From contig JADFUC010001356.1 in assembly GCA_019722365.1 (NCBI GenBank), positions 62,001-126,000 of the forward strand: a stretch of 64,000 nt of DNA, written 5' to 3'. The notes under the pieces were generated by a model. It was not told where the DNA came from. It did no database searches and saw only the letters and a list, made by a program, of their open reading frames with translations. This document shows positions 34,578 to 46,299 of this stretch, piece after piece. Origin of the DNA: Lithospermum erythrorhizon. Its lineage: Eukaryota > Streptophyta > Magnoliopsida > Boraginales > Boraginaceae. A program made the translations under genes and the position numbers. Within the stretch, counting starts at the first letter, position 1. Each line of letters starts with the position of its first letter.

Positions 34578-36988
34578 TGTAAAAACCGTAATGACTGCTA
34601 ATGAATAAATTAAATTGTGAGATTATTAAATTTATTTACGTGAAATTTGGAAACCCACTCAAATATTTTATGTCCGTTAATGATTATGTGTTCGGAAGGC
34701 TTGTCGAATCGAGCTTAAACGAGAAGTAACGATCACCAAACAAGTGCATTTCACTGCTTCAGTTAATGTGGGCCCAACCCACTTAAGAGACATCATTTAG
34801 TCTGAAACCCCAAACCCAAATTCTTTTTCCTTCCTTCCCTCGTCAAGGCATGTGTCCGTGAGTAAGTCCTCATACTTTTTTTTTGATTTTTCTTCTTCAA
34901 ATTTCTCTCTCAATTCACAAGCTTTGGAGCTGAAATTTTCGGAGAAGTTTCTCCTCATCATTCCCGTCGTTTCAAGGTAAAAAAGGTGCGATATTTTTGA
35001 GTATTTTGTGAAATCCCAAACCTTTGACTTTTGTTGACTTTTTGAGATTTTGAATTTTATTGTTCCAATTGATTCTTGGGTTGTATATTAGTTGTTCTTG
35101 GATTGGAAAATATGGTGTTTGATGTGAAATTTGACATGTTTTTAGGTAGCTGGACTTTTTGAACTTTTGGGTTTAATTTCGGATTTTGGATAAATTATTG
35201 AATATAATTATCAGCTCTGCACCTAAATCAGACATGTGGATCGGAGAATGACCGGCTATCTGGGGTAGGTCGCTAAGTAGTGAATTGACTTTCTCAGTGA
35301 TCGTGAGCTGACTTTCGCTAAAATGTGGTGTGTTAATGTAAACAAGAAATGACCATTATCACATTGTTTTCTGGAATACAACATGAATTTGCGCGCTGGG
35401 GAACAAATAAAGCCGAATCGTAGTGGTCCGGGGTAGGAAACGAACTTGTGGACGCTGGGTCAATAAGATATAGCCGATTATCGAATTTAGTCCGGTAATG
35501 GTGTTTATCATCGAGGCCGTTTATTGAAACATAACCGTAATCTTTACGTAGTTGTAATTTATAACGGAAATGCAGCTAAAAAGCCCGTATTTAAATTCAG
35601 GGATAAAGGGGCTTAAATGGTTACGAAGTTGTGATTTTATTTTTTTGTAATGCTGTCTGCTCGTACTCGGTGACGCTGGGAACAGCCAGGATCGACGATC
35701 GGCTGGGCGCCAGCGTACTAGCCAAGCGGGGATTTATCACTGCTTGTTACCTTATTTATGTTTGAGTGTAGTGTATGGTAATCGTCAGACAAGTATCCGT
35801 GTTATGAACTTATTCGTGTGTATAACAAGGAGACTATGAAATGTTAACTTGTTTTTGGGGTAGTCGCATTGTACGCATTACGCGTGTTATCAGAGTGGTA
35901 TTCATGTTTGAGTATATTTATGTTTAAGCGCATTGGTATGTTTATGCCGAGTGTATTCATGCTCTGGTGATATTAAAAAGTTACGGACTTATCCGGGAGT
36001 ATATCTATGCTCGGGTATGGCTTTGTTCGGCACTCTGTTGTATCAGGCGCGATATGGACGCTACTGGTAATTTATCGTTTGCCGGGTTGTACGCTTTATA
36101 TCAGATAAAGCGACGGTGATGTCAGACGACGGTGTCTAAAGGAAGTTGAGTCGCCGGAAAAGGATAGCTTACATGTCAAGCTCAAGTGCCGAAAAGTGAT
36201 ATGTTAAGTTTGTCGGGTGTCAAGTATAGCTCAGAAAAGGATTTAATTGTTATATATATTTATAAGTTATCGTGGTTCCGTTTCGTGTAACCAATTATTT
36301 ATGTTGTGGTGTTAACGTGTCAGGGTGAATTTTACCGTTACGCTATCTGACATGGATGCTGACGATGGCCCAGTAAGCCTAGCGATTTTATTCCTGAGCA
36401 AGTATTCCCGCTAGGATGTCTTGAATAGTTAGCATAATTGCACTATATTTACAACTGTATTTACCCATCTTGCTGCTAAGTACCTATATATATATATATT
36501 TTCCTTACCGGTGATAATGCCGTCCGGATACGGGTAAGTTACCATCCGAAAGCGATCCGCTTCCACTAAGTCAGTTTTAGCTTACCTCCTTCCACTGATT
36601 GACAGCCCCTGCAGCATTGAGCTCTATGAAAGTGTTCGTGACTTTATTTAGGTGAGGGACGTGGCTGTGATCCTCGCGCCCTCTTTTCATTTTTCTACAA
36701 AATGCTTATTTTTGCCTTAAAAAATGTTGAAATTGTAAGATGTTTCGGTACATTTTCAGACTTGGTCAGTTTGCGGTGCTTTATGTTTTTGGGTTTACAA
36801 GAATTTAATGATGGTTACATTTTGTATGTCGACAGCGCCCGAACTCTATGCTATTTTTATCAAACCGTCAGTTCTACTCGGTTTTAAACAGTGTTTTTCT
36901 GCGGGTCAACCATCGCAATGCACTGATATACAAGTTGATTTAATTTACTCCAACTCGGTAGCGCATTTACCTCGGTATGGTCGCTACA
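34578..36988 (+). repeat. Solo-like LTR of a second Gypsy-type family (copy 1)
   Basis: 2.41 kb from tgtaaaaaccgtaatgactg to ggtcgctaca, with TG...CA ends. A second copy starts at 61629. Shared blocks are tttggagctgaaattttc, gaagtttctcc, tttcaaggtaaaaa.ggtgcg, cctttgacttttgttgac, and a (TA)n tract (36484-36503) before gatccgcttccacta. After the right edge no primer-binding site or pol sequence follows, so it looks like a solo LTR inserted in LARD-2. Flanking pentamers do not match well. Confidence 0.6.
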
Positions 36989-39900
36989 TAAAGCTCTCAT
37001 GATCCAAGAAAATCGACCATCATTAATGGGTCACAAATGCTAGTTGCCCCAAACATCGCAAGATTCCGACCAGAAAATTGGCTATCTTACATTTCTAGAC
37101 TTGAAGAGGTTCTCTTGTCAACGCCAATGTGCTGCCTCTCTAGAAACTACAAAGTTTGGAATTTATTATTTCAACCAACCGTGAAATAATAAATGACTAT
37201 ATGAATGAATTACGCATTCATATAATGTAGTTAATAATTAGATCGGGAAGACAAGAACCGCCTTTGTTCAATCACTGCTTAACTTATTTTAGAAGGTAAA
37301 GTGAACTAGCTCCCACCGAATCCTTGCATCGCTCGCTTCTTCTATCCCCGTGAAATCAAACTTGATTTAATCACGAAGAATATATCAACCCGAGATGCTT
37401 GGGGTTCTAAGTCCACACGTGGATCATTAAGCCGCATGAATCTCTTTAGGTCCTTTAGGACACGAAAGTCGGAAAGCAATGATTGCACCACGCCCCAACT
37501 GTAAAGCTACTTACAAGTAGTCTTTACATCCATTTGCTCGGTCTCTCAACCATGGAATTAGCGATGGCTAAGATTATCTTGATATAGTTCATATACAGCT
37601 ATAGACAAAATGGATTTTAAGCCTTTTGGCACAAGTTTTATCTTGAAACTGTGGACATTACCATCTGTGGGAACGGAGTGAGGAAGTTAGGTCCTTACTT
37701 GTGGGCAAAATGGATTTTAAACCAATCTCAATCACGTGAGGTCCTTACTTGTCCGAATGTTCTTGACCCCTCTATATCAGTGGAGTTGCCTTGTCAATAA
37801 TAGAACTGCCTCTATCATATAATTCTAATCTATCATAAATTTTTATTCACCTCAAGCTTCATGACGATTATAACTTAACAAGTAACTATCATCTAAACTT
37901 ATATTTCCTCGTGGACTAATATAGCATATGTCACATATAATGTAGCTTGTGCTCAAAAATATTCAAGAATCAATTTAGTATCATACCTTCTAAGGTTACG
38001 AGGATTCATTTAGTATTCATCAGGTAAAATATTATGTGTAGTTGTGCTCCTACTAACTCCTAAAAGAAATCATAATTACCCTTCACTTGACCCTTTTGAT
38101 TTCAATCAAAATATCAAGATGAAGATTTTAACTTCATTATAATCGTATCTTAACGCTGCAACTCTATACCATAGTATAATCGCTTCTTTTTCTCGCCGCT
38201 TGAGATGTGAACTTCCACAACAATGTCATGAATCCATCATCACCGATCATTACTTAGAACATTAGTTGACTTAATTACTTAAACACATGTTACAACATGT
38301 GGGTAATCAAGGAAAAGCTGAAACAGACATATATAGTCAACCAATGAATACATCCAACACGGCCTAAAACCAAATGATCTATTTGTCTGGCTAATTAGTC
38401 ATGTCTCCTTGCATTAGACGTTAGCAATACATCAGAATTATCACGTATCATTCTCGATATAAATCACGGTTCTAACATCGATCGTGTCCCGCGGCTTCAC
38501 TTGAATACATTCAAGTCATATATTTGATTCCAACCTTTATACTTCATAATGAAGATACTATACATACAATAAATATTCTATAGTAAATGGAAATAAATAC
38601 AGCTGCCTTCTAGTTATGTACATGATGACATAATCTTAACATTAGACCCCGTGTTAAATTATGTCTACTTCAGTGACACAATATTAACTTGTCCATTCGA
38701 GATATTTCAAAGTGTGTTTGTCAAACATAACTCTTGAGTTGTCTCACAATCGAGTATAAATAAATTTAATTTAAAGGTAAGTGTAACAATTTTTGCTATG
38801 TGAATTTATTTCATTCATTGTGTTTCAATTACATTGAACATAATTCTTGTATCACTCAACTAGTGGCACATATAAGGTAGAATGAAAATTATTTTGATGT
38901 ACCAAATTGAAAGATTTTATCCGTTGTGTTTTAACTTTATTAAACATAATTGCGGCCACGTGATCTTACTCATAAGCTTTCAAGATTGGGAATTCATGTC
39001 TCCTTCCTTTGGATAATAAATTACTCATGCCGATGATACTTCTGATTTAGAACTTGATAGTATTCATATGGTGCTTCCCATACTCTTATCAATTTTGATG
39101 TATCATTCAATGAGTTATATTCTCGATCAATTTATATGTGAACATACAAACTAGACCAATATTAAAGTACCTCTCACTAAGTCTACTAGGAGTTGACCCA
39201 GTTTATCTTTGCAAGATTGAACTCAAGTTTTGGTAAAGTCATTTTCACAAGCATTACTCAATTATTTGTTATTCAAAATATCATGTCTTTTAAGAAGAAT
39301 AGAATGACATTCCTCTAATCAGAATCACCTGATAGATGAAAATATGCAGATGTACATATTAAATATGACATCCACTTCTACTCATATAGGTCAAAAGAGA
39401 AACAATTTGAAATTCAACCATTCATAGAAGATTTAAAATGTGTGCTCTTATAATGTAGTCACCTAACATTATACAAGAGCTCAATTATATTTCTTTGTAA
39501 CTTGGTTCCCGGCTACTACTATACTTGGCTCATAATCACGATTTAAACCATGAAAGCCAAAACCTGGTCCAAGACGCCACAAATTTAGCCACAATGACAT
39601 TGCGATTTTGATAGCAAATCATTTGAGATATGAGGTTTTATCAAACCTCTCTTTCTATTTCTCAAGTATTATTAAATATCCTTCTTTTGGTGCCTAATAT
39701 TTGAAATAATAAAATTAATCATTAACTTCAAATCATAGTTCTTTTTGCACTCAACTTTACGAGCGATGTACGAACCAAATAGACAATATTGCTTGTCTTG
39801 TTATACAAACCACAAGCTTATCCTTCATCACAATTCATGAACAAAGTTCATCTTGTTGATGAAACTAAATACCACCCATAATGCCTTGGAAATGTGACAC

Positions 39901-40540
39901 AATATTCAAGATCATCCAACGCTTTCAATTGAGTTATAAAAGAGATTAAACCAATTATTTAAAACTTGTACGCGGCTAAGAAATAATATTACATATTAGA
40001 CTCATAGCATCATCACCTTCGATTGAGATCAAAATTAATTACCTCCCTAATCACATCACGAGATGTCGCTCAATCGAACCTGTGTTCATGTAATGTGGTC
40101 AACATGATTAAGCCAATTTTAAAGGATCAGTATTCAATGTTTGTCTTTTATTAGCATACAACCATTTTCAATGGCTTATGAAGAAAATGCATTAGCATTT
40201 ACAACACTATATTACCACAAGCTTATGGATTTCTCCTTAACTTGTTTTATTTCACATAATAAAATTATATTTTAAATTGTCCAATTATCAAGAATAAATA
40301 GTAATCAGAATAAGGTCAATCATGCAATTACAGATAGTGTAGTTCAAAAATAATCAAACATAACTTGTAAATATTATACCCGTACTTCAAATCTCACAAA
40401 ATGTACAAGGTATCCAAGATCCATAGTTGGAATCCAAACTAAACACGCATACATTTTGAATCCCAAGACAACAAAGAGATTAACTAATCAATCAGAAAAC
40501 ACCACACAAACTCTTGGGTCAAGTATCAGTTTAATATTAT
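36989..40540. other. Non-coding repeat-like interior, unassigned
   Basis: 3.5 kb without a frame over about 60 codons. Small local duplications are present, for example gcaaaatggattttaa near 37605 and 37707 with aggtccttacttgt near 37690 and 37740, and two similar ~50-bp stretches (tgtgttt(c/t)aa.t..att.aacataatt) near 38819 and 38928. It belongs to the insertion inside LARD-2 and most likely derives from another non-coding retroelement, but I could not pair its ends. Confidence 0.4.
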
Positions 40541-40544
40541 CATA

Positions 40545-41645
40545 GTTTTTAGAATGATTTTGGGTAATTTATTACCATAATTTGGTTGTTTTGCCGTTTA
40601 ATTTAATAAAATATATATATGTGATTCCGTATTTTTATTATTATTTGGGAAAGATATGCTAATTTAGATTGTGAAAATGGCTAAAAAGAAGTCAAGGGCC
40701 GAGTCATGTAATTTTTCCAAGTAGCGACAAAAGTCTGATCAAAAAAGTGGAAGAAAAAGAGAATCCGATTACGCAAAGCCCTGTCAGTGAATAAAAAGAC
40801 CTGAAAGTTAACCTAATTGCTATAAAAAGTCAAGGTAGCAAGATAGTATAATATCTCCACGGCGGCAGCAATTGACACGGAACGCCGCATCGGCCTTTTA
40901 CTATTATACTGGCTTTCGATCAAGCTTGAAGACAATTGATGTGATTTCTACTCTTATTCATACTCTAGTTTAATTTATGCTTAATAACATCATTTTGTTT
41001 AATTATTTCTACAGTAAGAAGCCAAATTTATTATTACCGGGGTTTGATGAGTTTCGATGTGGGTATTTTTCTATCCGAATTTTGGAGTTATTATAATTGC
41101 ACTAATATTAATCATTGAACTTAATTTGATTCATTGTTTTAGAATCGCCACCTTTATATGAGAATCCCCGAGTATTACGTGACCTCGACCAAAAGCAAAG
41201 AAGGCATAATCGATCACTGATTGGCTTAATTGGTCATATACTTTAAGTGTGCAACACATGAATTGGTTCTAATAGATTTCCTTGCGCTTCAGGTTTTTAG
41301 CTAATTAATTTCACTAGTGACATAGGAGATTAATTAAACTAGGAACATTCGGTGAACCCGCGAACTCGAACGGTATACCGAACTAACGAAATTGACCCCA
41401 GCTGGAGCAAATCTATTATTTGAATTAGAGAATAACAGAAGCGGTAAGTCGATATTCCTGGTAATCCTTTTATTCATAAGTTTATCCCTTTTAATTGCAT
41501 TGCTAGTTTAAGTTTATTTATTTTAGTCAATCAACCCAAATCACATATTTCTCTCAACAACTACAATTAATTTAAGTAAACAAGTTCCGATTCGACCCCT
41601 TACTTGAGCACTATACTACTACACTAATTTGCTCAAGCGAGGAAT
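40545..41645 (+). repeat. LTR-like segment with promoter and R/U5-type 3' end
   Basis: A TATA-like gctataaaaagtc at about 40819-40831 is followed by transcript-leader-like sequence. Near the right side, gttccgattcgaccccttac and ttgagcactatactacta resemble the 3' ends of LTRs in several plant Gypsy and Copia families. Precise TG and CA borders were not found. It ends where LARD-2 sequence resumes (about 41645). Confidence 0.35.
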
Positions 41646-42261
41646 ATAAATTTGTTCCATTAGGTCACTAACATTCTTAACATGGTGCTACCCGACAGCT
41701 TTATCACCAAGCCCACAACGTTAGTGAAATCACCGCCAAGCAAACCAATTAAACCACCTGCTACTTTAACATCATCTCAGTTCTATAACGCAGCGAAAAT
41801 CACTAACATTTATCCATCATTACATACCTAATACAACACTAAGACAATCGCCATCACAATATGTCCGTAGCCGTGATAAGTTGCACAATTTTAAAATAAT
41901 GACATTTCTGCTTAAATTTAAGTAAAGTAAGTATTGGTTTGATATTATTTAACATATCATACAACACATACTCAAGCATTACGCATTAATTGCTTTAAAA
42001 ATAAAATAAATAATACATATTCTGTACTAAACTTCCTCGGAAACTTCTCTCTCAAGTTCGCTAATTTCACCTCAGCGACGTCATCCTTCAATGTCTCCAT
42101 ACAGCATTTTATTTACTAATACAATTCAAGACAAGACGCAGCCATAGAAATAAAATAAATAAATACGCTCACTGTCAAGCATAACGAATAACGTGCTCAG
42201 ATACCGTATTTAAATAAATTCAAAACTAGGTCATATCAATATATCCCCTTTCCATTCCTTA

Positions 42262-42276
42262 TTATATATATATATA

Positions 42277-42344
<68 letters not shown>

Positions 42345-42345
42345 G
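42262..42345. repeat. (TA)n microsatellite
   Basis: Nearly uninterrupted TA repeats of about 80 bp. The homologous position in LARD-1 (near 20880-20900) has only a short AT stretch. Confidence 0.85.
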
Positions 42346-42451
42346 CAAGAAATAAATCATATATCATGGATTTAATAGATATACATTAAGAAATGCAAAT
42401 AAATCATAAATCAATGAATATCCATGCTAAAATATATCTAATCAAAATTAA

Positions 42452-42477
42452 TTGATATATATATATATATATAGTTA

Positions 42478-42531
<54 letters not shown>
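42452..42531. repeat. (TA)n microsatellite, second tract
   Basis: Two TA runs separated by gttag. The LARD-1 counterpart at about 21238-21255 is only some 18 bp, so the tract expanded in this copy. Confidence 0.85.
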
Positions 42532-43536
42532 GTGTTCAATAAGTATTACAATAATTATTCATACATATATGATAATATAATTACTTGCAAGTAACTATAT
42601 TAAAATATATTTAATACTAGATAAACGTTACCATATTTACCTCTTTCAATAAATTAATATTAAAAGTATAAATATTAAAATGGATTTGCTTGAATTAAAT
42701 AAAATATCAACTTAATAAGATAATTATAATTATCAAATTTAAAGTATGATATTTATTACTAAAAATTAAAAATACAAAATACCATAGTTAATTAAACCCT
42801 AAAATTAGGGTTTAAAACGGATTGAGCATTTTGCAAAAACCCTAGCAGCACAAAACGAGTTAGGATGGACGGCTAACTTCTGCCACCTATTGATAGGTGC
42901 CACCCTCCTTGTAGGGGAGGAATCGCCGCCGCTTTCGTTCTGGTAGTATTTTTCAGTTTTTACGTTTTAATTCAAATAACTTTTAAAATCATTTTGAAGG
43001 TCTTAAACAGTTCCAAAAAATCTGAAATTTAGAGGACAATTACTTCAAAATATTTCTGAACTAATCCAATTGGATTCACATTAAAATATTTTGCAAGTAA
43101 TTAATTATGCACATTTCAATAATTGAAACAATTTAATTTCAAAATTTTAAAATTGATTAAAATTCCAAAAATTATAGGAATTTTTTTCAGATACTCCTCT
43201 GACCTAAAATGTTCTGGAAACAATTTGGATTCGAAATGTTTTTGAGTTTAAGCCTTACAAAATTAAAACTTGTTTTAGTATGTTACAAAAACAAAATCAA
43301 AAATTTTTAAATCATGAAACACTTTATACTAATCATCAAAACACCAAAATATACTATTTTGTGTACTTGAATATATGAACACATCCAAAAATACATGGCA
43401 CAAATTTCATACTATATATTTATACATAAATATATAAACATAAAATTTGACATAAATTCATAAAATATGATTTATAAAATACTAGATCGACATTAAACAA
43501 ATTAAACTTGCTCGATACCTTGAAGGATTTCTAACA

Positions 43537-44500
43537 GTATAACTTGAATAAACTTATTCAAATACTCATAACATGATCAGATTAATTGTTACAATGTCAG
43601 ATCTAAATCATATAATACAATATGAATACCATAATACTTATAGTGCAATGCAATATAATCAGCAACAATCTTTCACGAAACCTCATTTGAATTCTAATTG
43701 CTAGCATCACAAAATGGCAATGTCTCTAGTTGGTTGTACACCAGGAGAGGTTGAATCCAGTATTTGGGTCTCCTAGAACACATGGGAGATTGGATGGAAT
43801 AATCAAAGCAAAACTTTCAAGTTTTCTTTGATTTTAGTTCATTGACTCCAAAGGGAGAGGAAGCGAAATTCTCATTTTGGTGGCTAGGTTTTTACTTGTT
43901 GATTATTACATAATAAACCTAATAAGCCTCACTTATATAGAGGTTTATTATTTTAACATAAAAGCTCATCCGAATAGTTTAATGAGACGACTCGTTTAAT
44001 TTAATTAAACCGTTACGTAAATTAAATAAATTATTAATAAGTAACTAACAAGTTATTAATGAACTTCAATCAACTATTAAATTAATTAAAGCCGACTAGT
44101 TAATTAATTCGGATTTATCGATATATATTTTACATTATCGATGTAAAATTCCGATTGAGTATTCATTAATTGATGACTCTCAATTTATGAAATCTTGTTT
44201 TATTTCATACATGAAATATAACTCAACGTCATTAACATGTGTATGACCTTCTAGACTCATTAATATGGTAGGTATGATAATATAATAGACCGTTAATATT
44301 ATTATAACGGTTATACATAGGATCTAACAATCTGCCATAACCCCTAGTATTATCGTGAGAATCCGACTAGTGATTGCAGTTACTATGGTTGAATGTTCCG
44401 TTTGTATAATCACGTTACCATTAAACTAGTAAATGAATTATTTACAACAATTATTGCAATGGGCATAATAAATGAAACAAATAACTATTGATTTCCAACA
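43537..44500 (-). repeat. LARD-2 5' LTR
   Basis: 964 bp matching 33137-34094 throughout with scattered small indels. Ends atttccaaca at 44500. The LTR TATA-like block (complement of cttatatagagg) is at about 43931-43942. Confidence 0.65.
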
Positions 44501-44810
44501 ACCCATTTCGAGGTTTAGAAATTGATATACGGATAGAGATCAACTTATTCAATGCGCATTACCCGGCCCAGGATAAACCACGTGATCGCCGAGGAGATAT
44601 CAAGGCGCACTTATTTGGAAATGGCACCCCATTTAGCCATTTTCGTTATTTAATTCATTCTTATATAATTTACATTTTCATCATTAATATGCATTATTTC
44701 ATTCATTCTTATATAATTAATTAATTATTAATTCATTCTTATGTAATTAATTTGTATTTTCTTTAAATAAATAACACTTATGCAAACTAACCAGCTAATA
44801 ACTTGTTTCT
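44501..44810. other. Flank of LARD-2, nothing supported
   Basis: A 78-codon frame starts at 44488 but overlaps the LTR end and terminates in a duplicated ttcattcttatataatt stretch. I do not regard it as a gene. Confidence 0.4.
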
Positions 44811-45030
44811 TAGCTATCTAACGAATTGTGGTTATGTTTACTTTGTTATCAACCTAAAAATAAGTAGCCAGTTGAAGTTGTGTTTATAACTAACTAGCAT
44901 GCATATAATTCACTTGTTAGCTATCTAACGAATTGTATTGATGTTTACTTTCTTATAACCCTAAAAATAAATAGTCAGTTGAAGTTGTGTTTATAACTAA
45001 ACAAGCATGCACATAATTTGCTAATTAGCT
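44811..45030. repeat. Tandem duplication, 107 bp offset
   Basis: ctatctaacgaattgt starts at 44814 and again at 44921. Both copies continue through atgtttacttt, cctaaaaataa, gttgaagttgtgtttataac and aagcatgc/agcatgc. Divergence is low, so the duplication is fairly recent. Confidence 0.75.
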
Positions 45031-46299
45031 TACAAGCCACATGCCCGTTCGTTAGTTAGCTTATAAGCCTCAACCGCGTTCTTTAAGCCACAAAGGGCAA
45101 AATAGTAACTTCACCTCACATTTTTACTGTTTGGGTGTGTATATATTAGAGCCCAGCTGTGGGGTGGGGGTAGGGTGGGGTATGTCAAAAAAGAAAGATG
45201 TAGGGTTGTTCAAAGTTTAGGATGAGTGTGTTAAAGAAGAAATGTGTAGGGTTTTATTTTAATTGTGTAAAATGTAACCATAAACTTTAGCTTAGTGTTA
45301 GGGCAAAATAGTCCTTTTGTACCGAAAATATGTTTTTTGCTGTTAAAAATGGGGATAAGGACCATTCGAGAAAAGATAAAAAGCTTAGGCACCAAGTCTG
45401 AAAAGAACTCATAGTATAGGGACCAACTAGAAAGTTACGCGATAGTATAGAGACCAAATAGTGAATTAGCCTTTAGTTTTTTGATACAATCGCACAAAAT
45501 TATGGTTTAGATAATCCCTATGTCCTTCATATGCACATTCTATACTTCGTGTTTTAGGGTTAAATGTACCGTTGATCATTTGTATTAGGTCAATGTCACC
45601 ATTTGATCATTTATATATGTTTCACAATCATTTTGATTTTACGATTAATTTTTCCATTCCGTTAGTTTACAAACTCCGAGGGCACATGCATGTGATATTT
45701 TCTAGGGATAGTTTAAACACTATGGGTTAATTATCATGTAATCATAAAATGGATAATGTACAAGGATGCATAGAATAAGGAAAGGAATGAAAGTTTCCCA
45801 ACTGTTATAAACAAGGAATGAAAGTTTCCTAAGTCCTGCAGGACTGAAATTGCTTGGGATATATTGAACTTGCAGCATCATTAGCTTATGTCAATTATGT
45901 GTGAAACCAAAAGAAAATTAATCAAAATATTGTCTACTATAGAACACTTCCTCCTACAAAGAAAAACTGGACAGAAACAAGATTAAGAAACGCTAAATAT
46001 AATATATCAAAGTCAATCAAATGATATCAACCTCGTCGCATAAATTCGGATGGCAAGCATCATTTTCAGACTGTACAACATGGAGGGAGGAGGGGCCAAG
46101 GGGGGTGGAAGGAGGTGGCGGTAGAGTAGTTAATACAGTCAACATCATAATCAAGTAATATACAAACTTCCTAGCCATCTCATGAAATGTAAACAACAAA
46201 TCTAAGAACTGAAAGCAGTGAGAAGCCAACAGACAACTAGATGAAATAGAGCCAATTAATTCATTATAGGTAAACTAAAAGTCCCTACCACTTTATGTC
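45031..46299. other. Intergenic region and kinesin 3' flank, with a G-run tract
   Basis: A G-rich tract with four runs of at least three G lies at about 45160-45181. Short phrases such as gggcaaaatagt recur (45105, 45302) with agtatag.gaccaa (45413, 45444), suggesting degraded MITE sequence. The last few hundred bases before 46300 are the probable 3' UTR of the minus-strand kinesin gene. Confidence 0.4.

Larger units (their letters stand above)
33137..44500 (-). mobile_element. LARD-2: second copy of the non-coding LTR family, with nested insertion
   Basis: LTRs at 33137-34094 and 43537-44500 begin tgtaacttgaataaactt / tataacttgaataaactt and end ttaaca / ccaaca. The interior next to each LTR (34095-34577 and about 41645-43536) matches LARD-1 at 19669-20150 and 20165-22327, including the cacgaagcctcc, gtgataagttgcacaa and aatgtgttcaata blocks. 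The two interior parts are adjacent in LARD-1, so the 7.07 kb at 34578 to about 41645 is inserted material. Near the 5' LTR a degenerate gctcgatacc (43511-43520) corresponds to the primer-binding site. No coding capacity in the family-specific parts. Confidence 0.65.
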
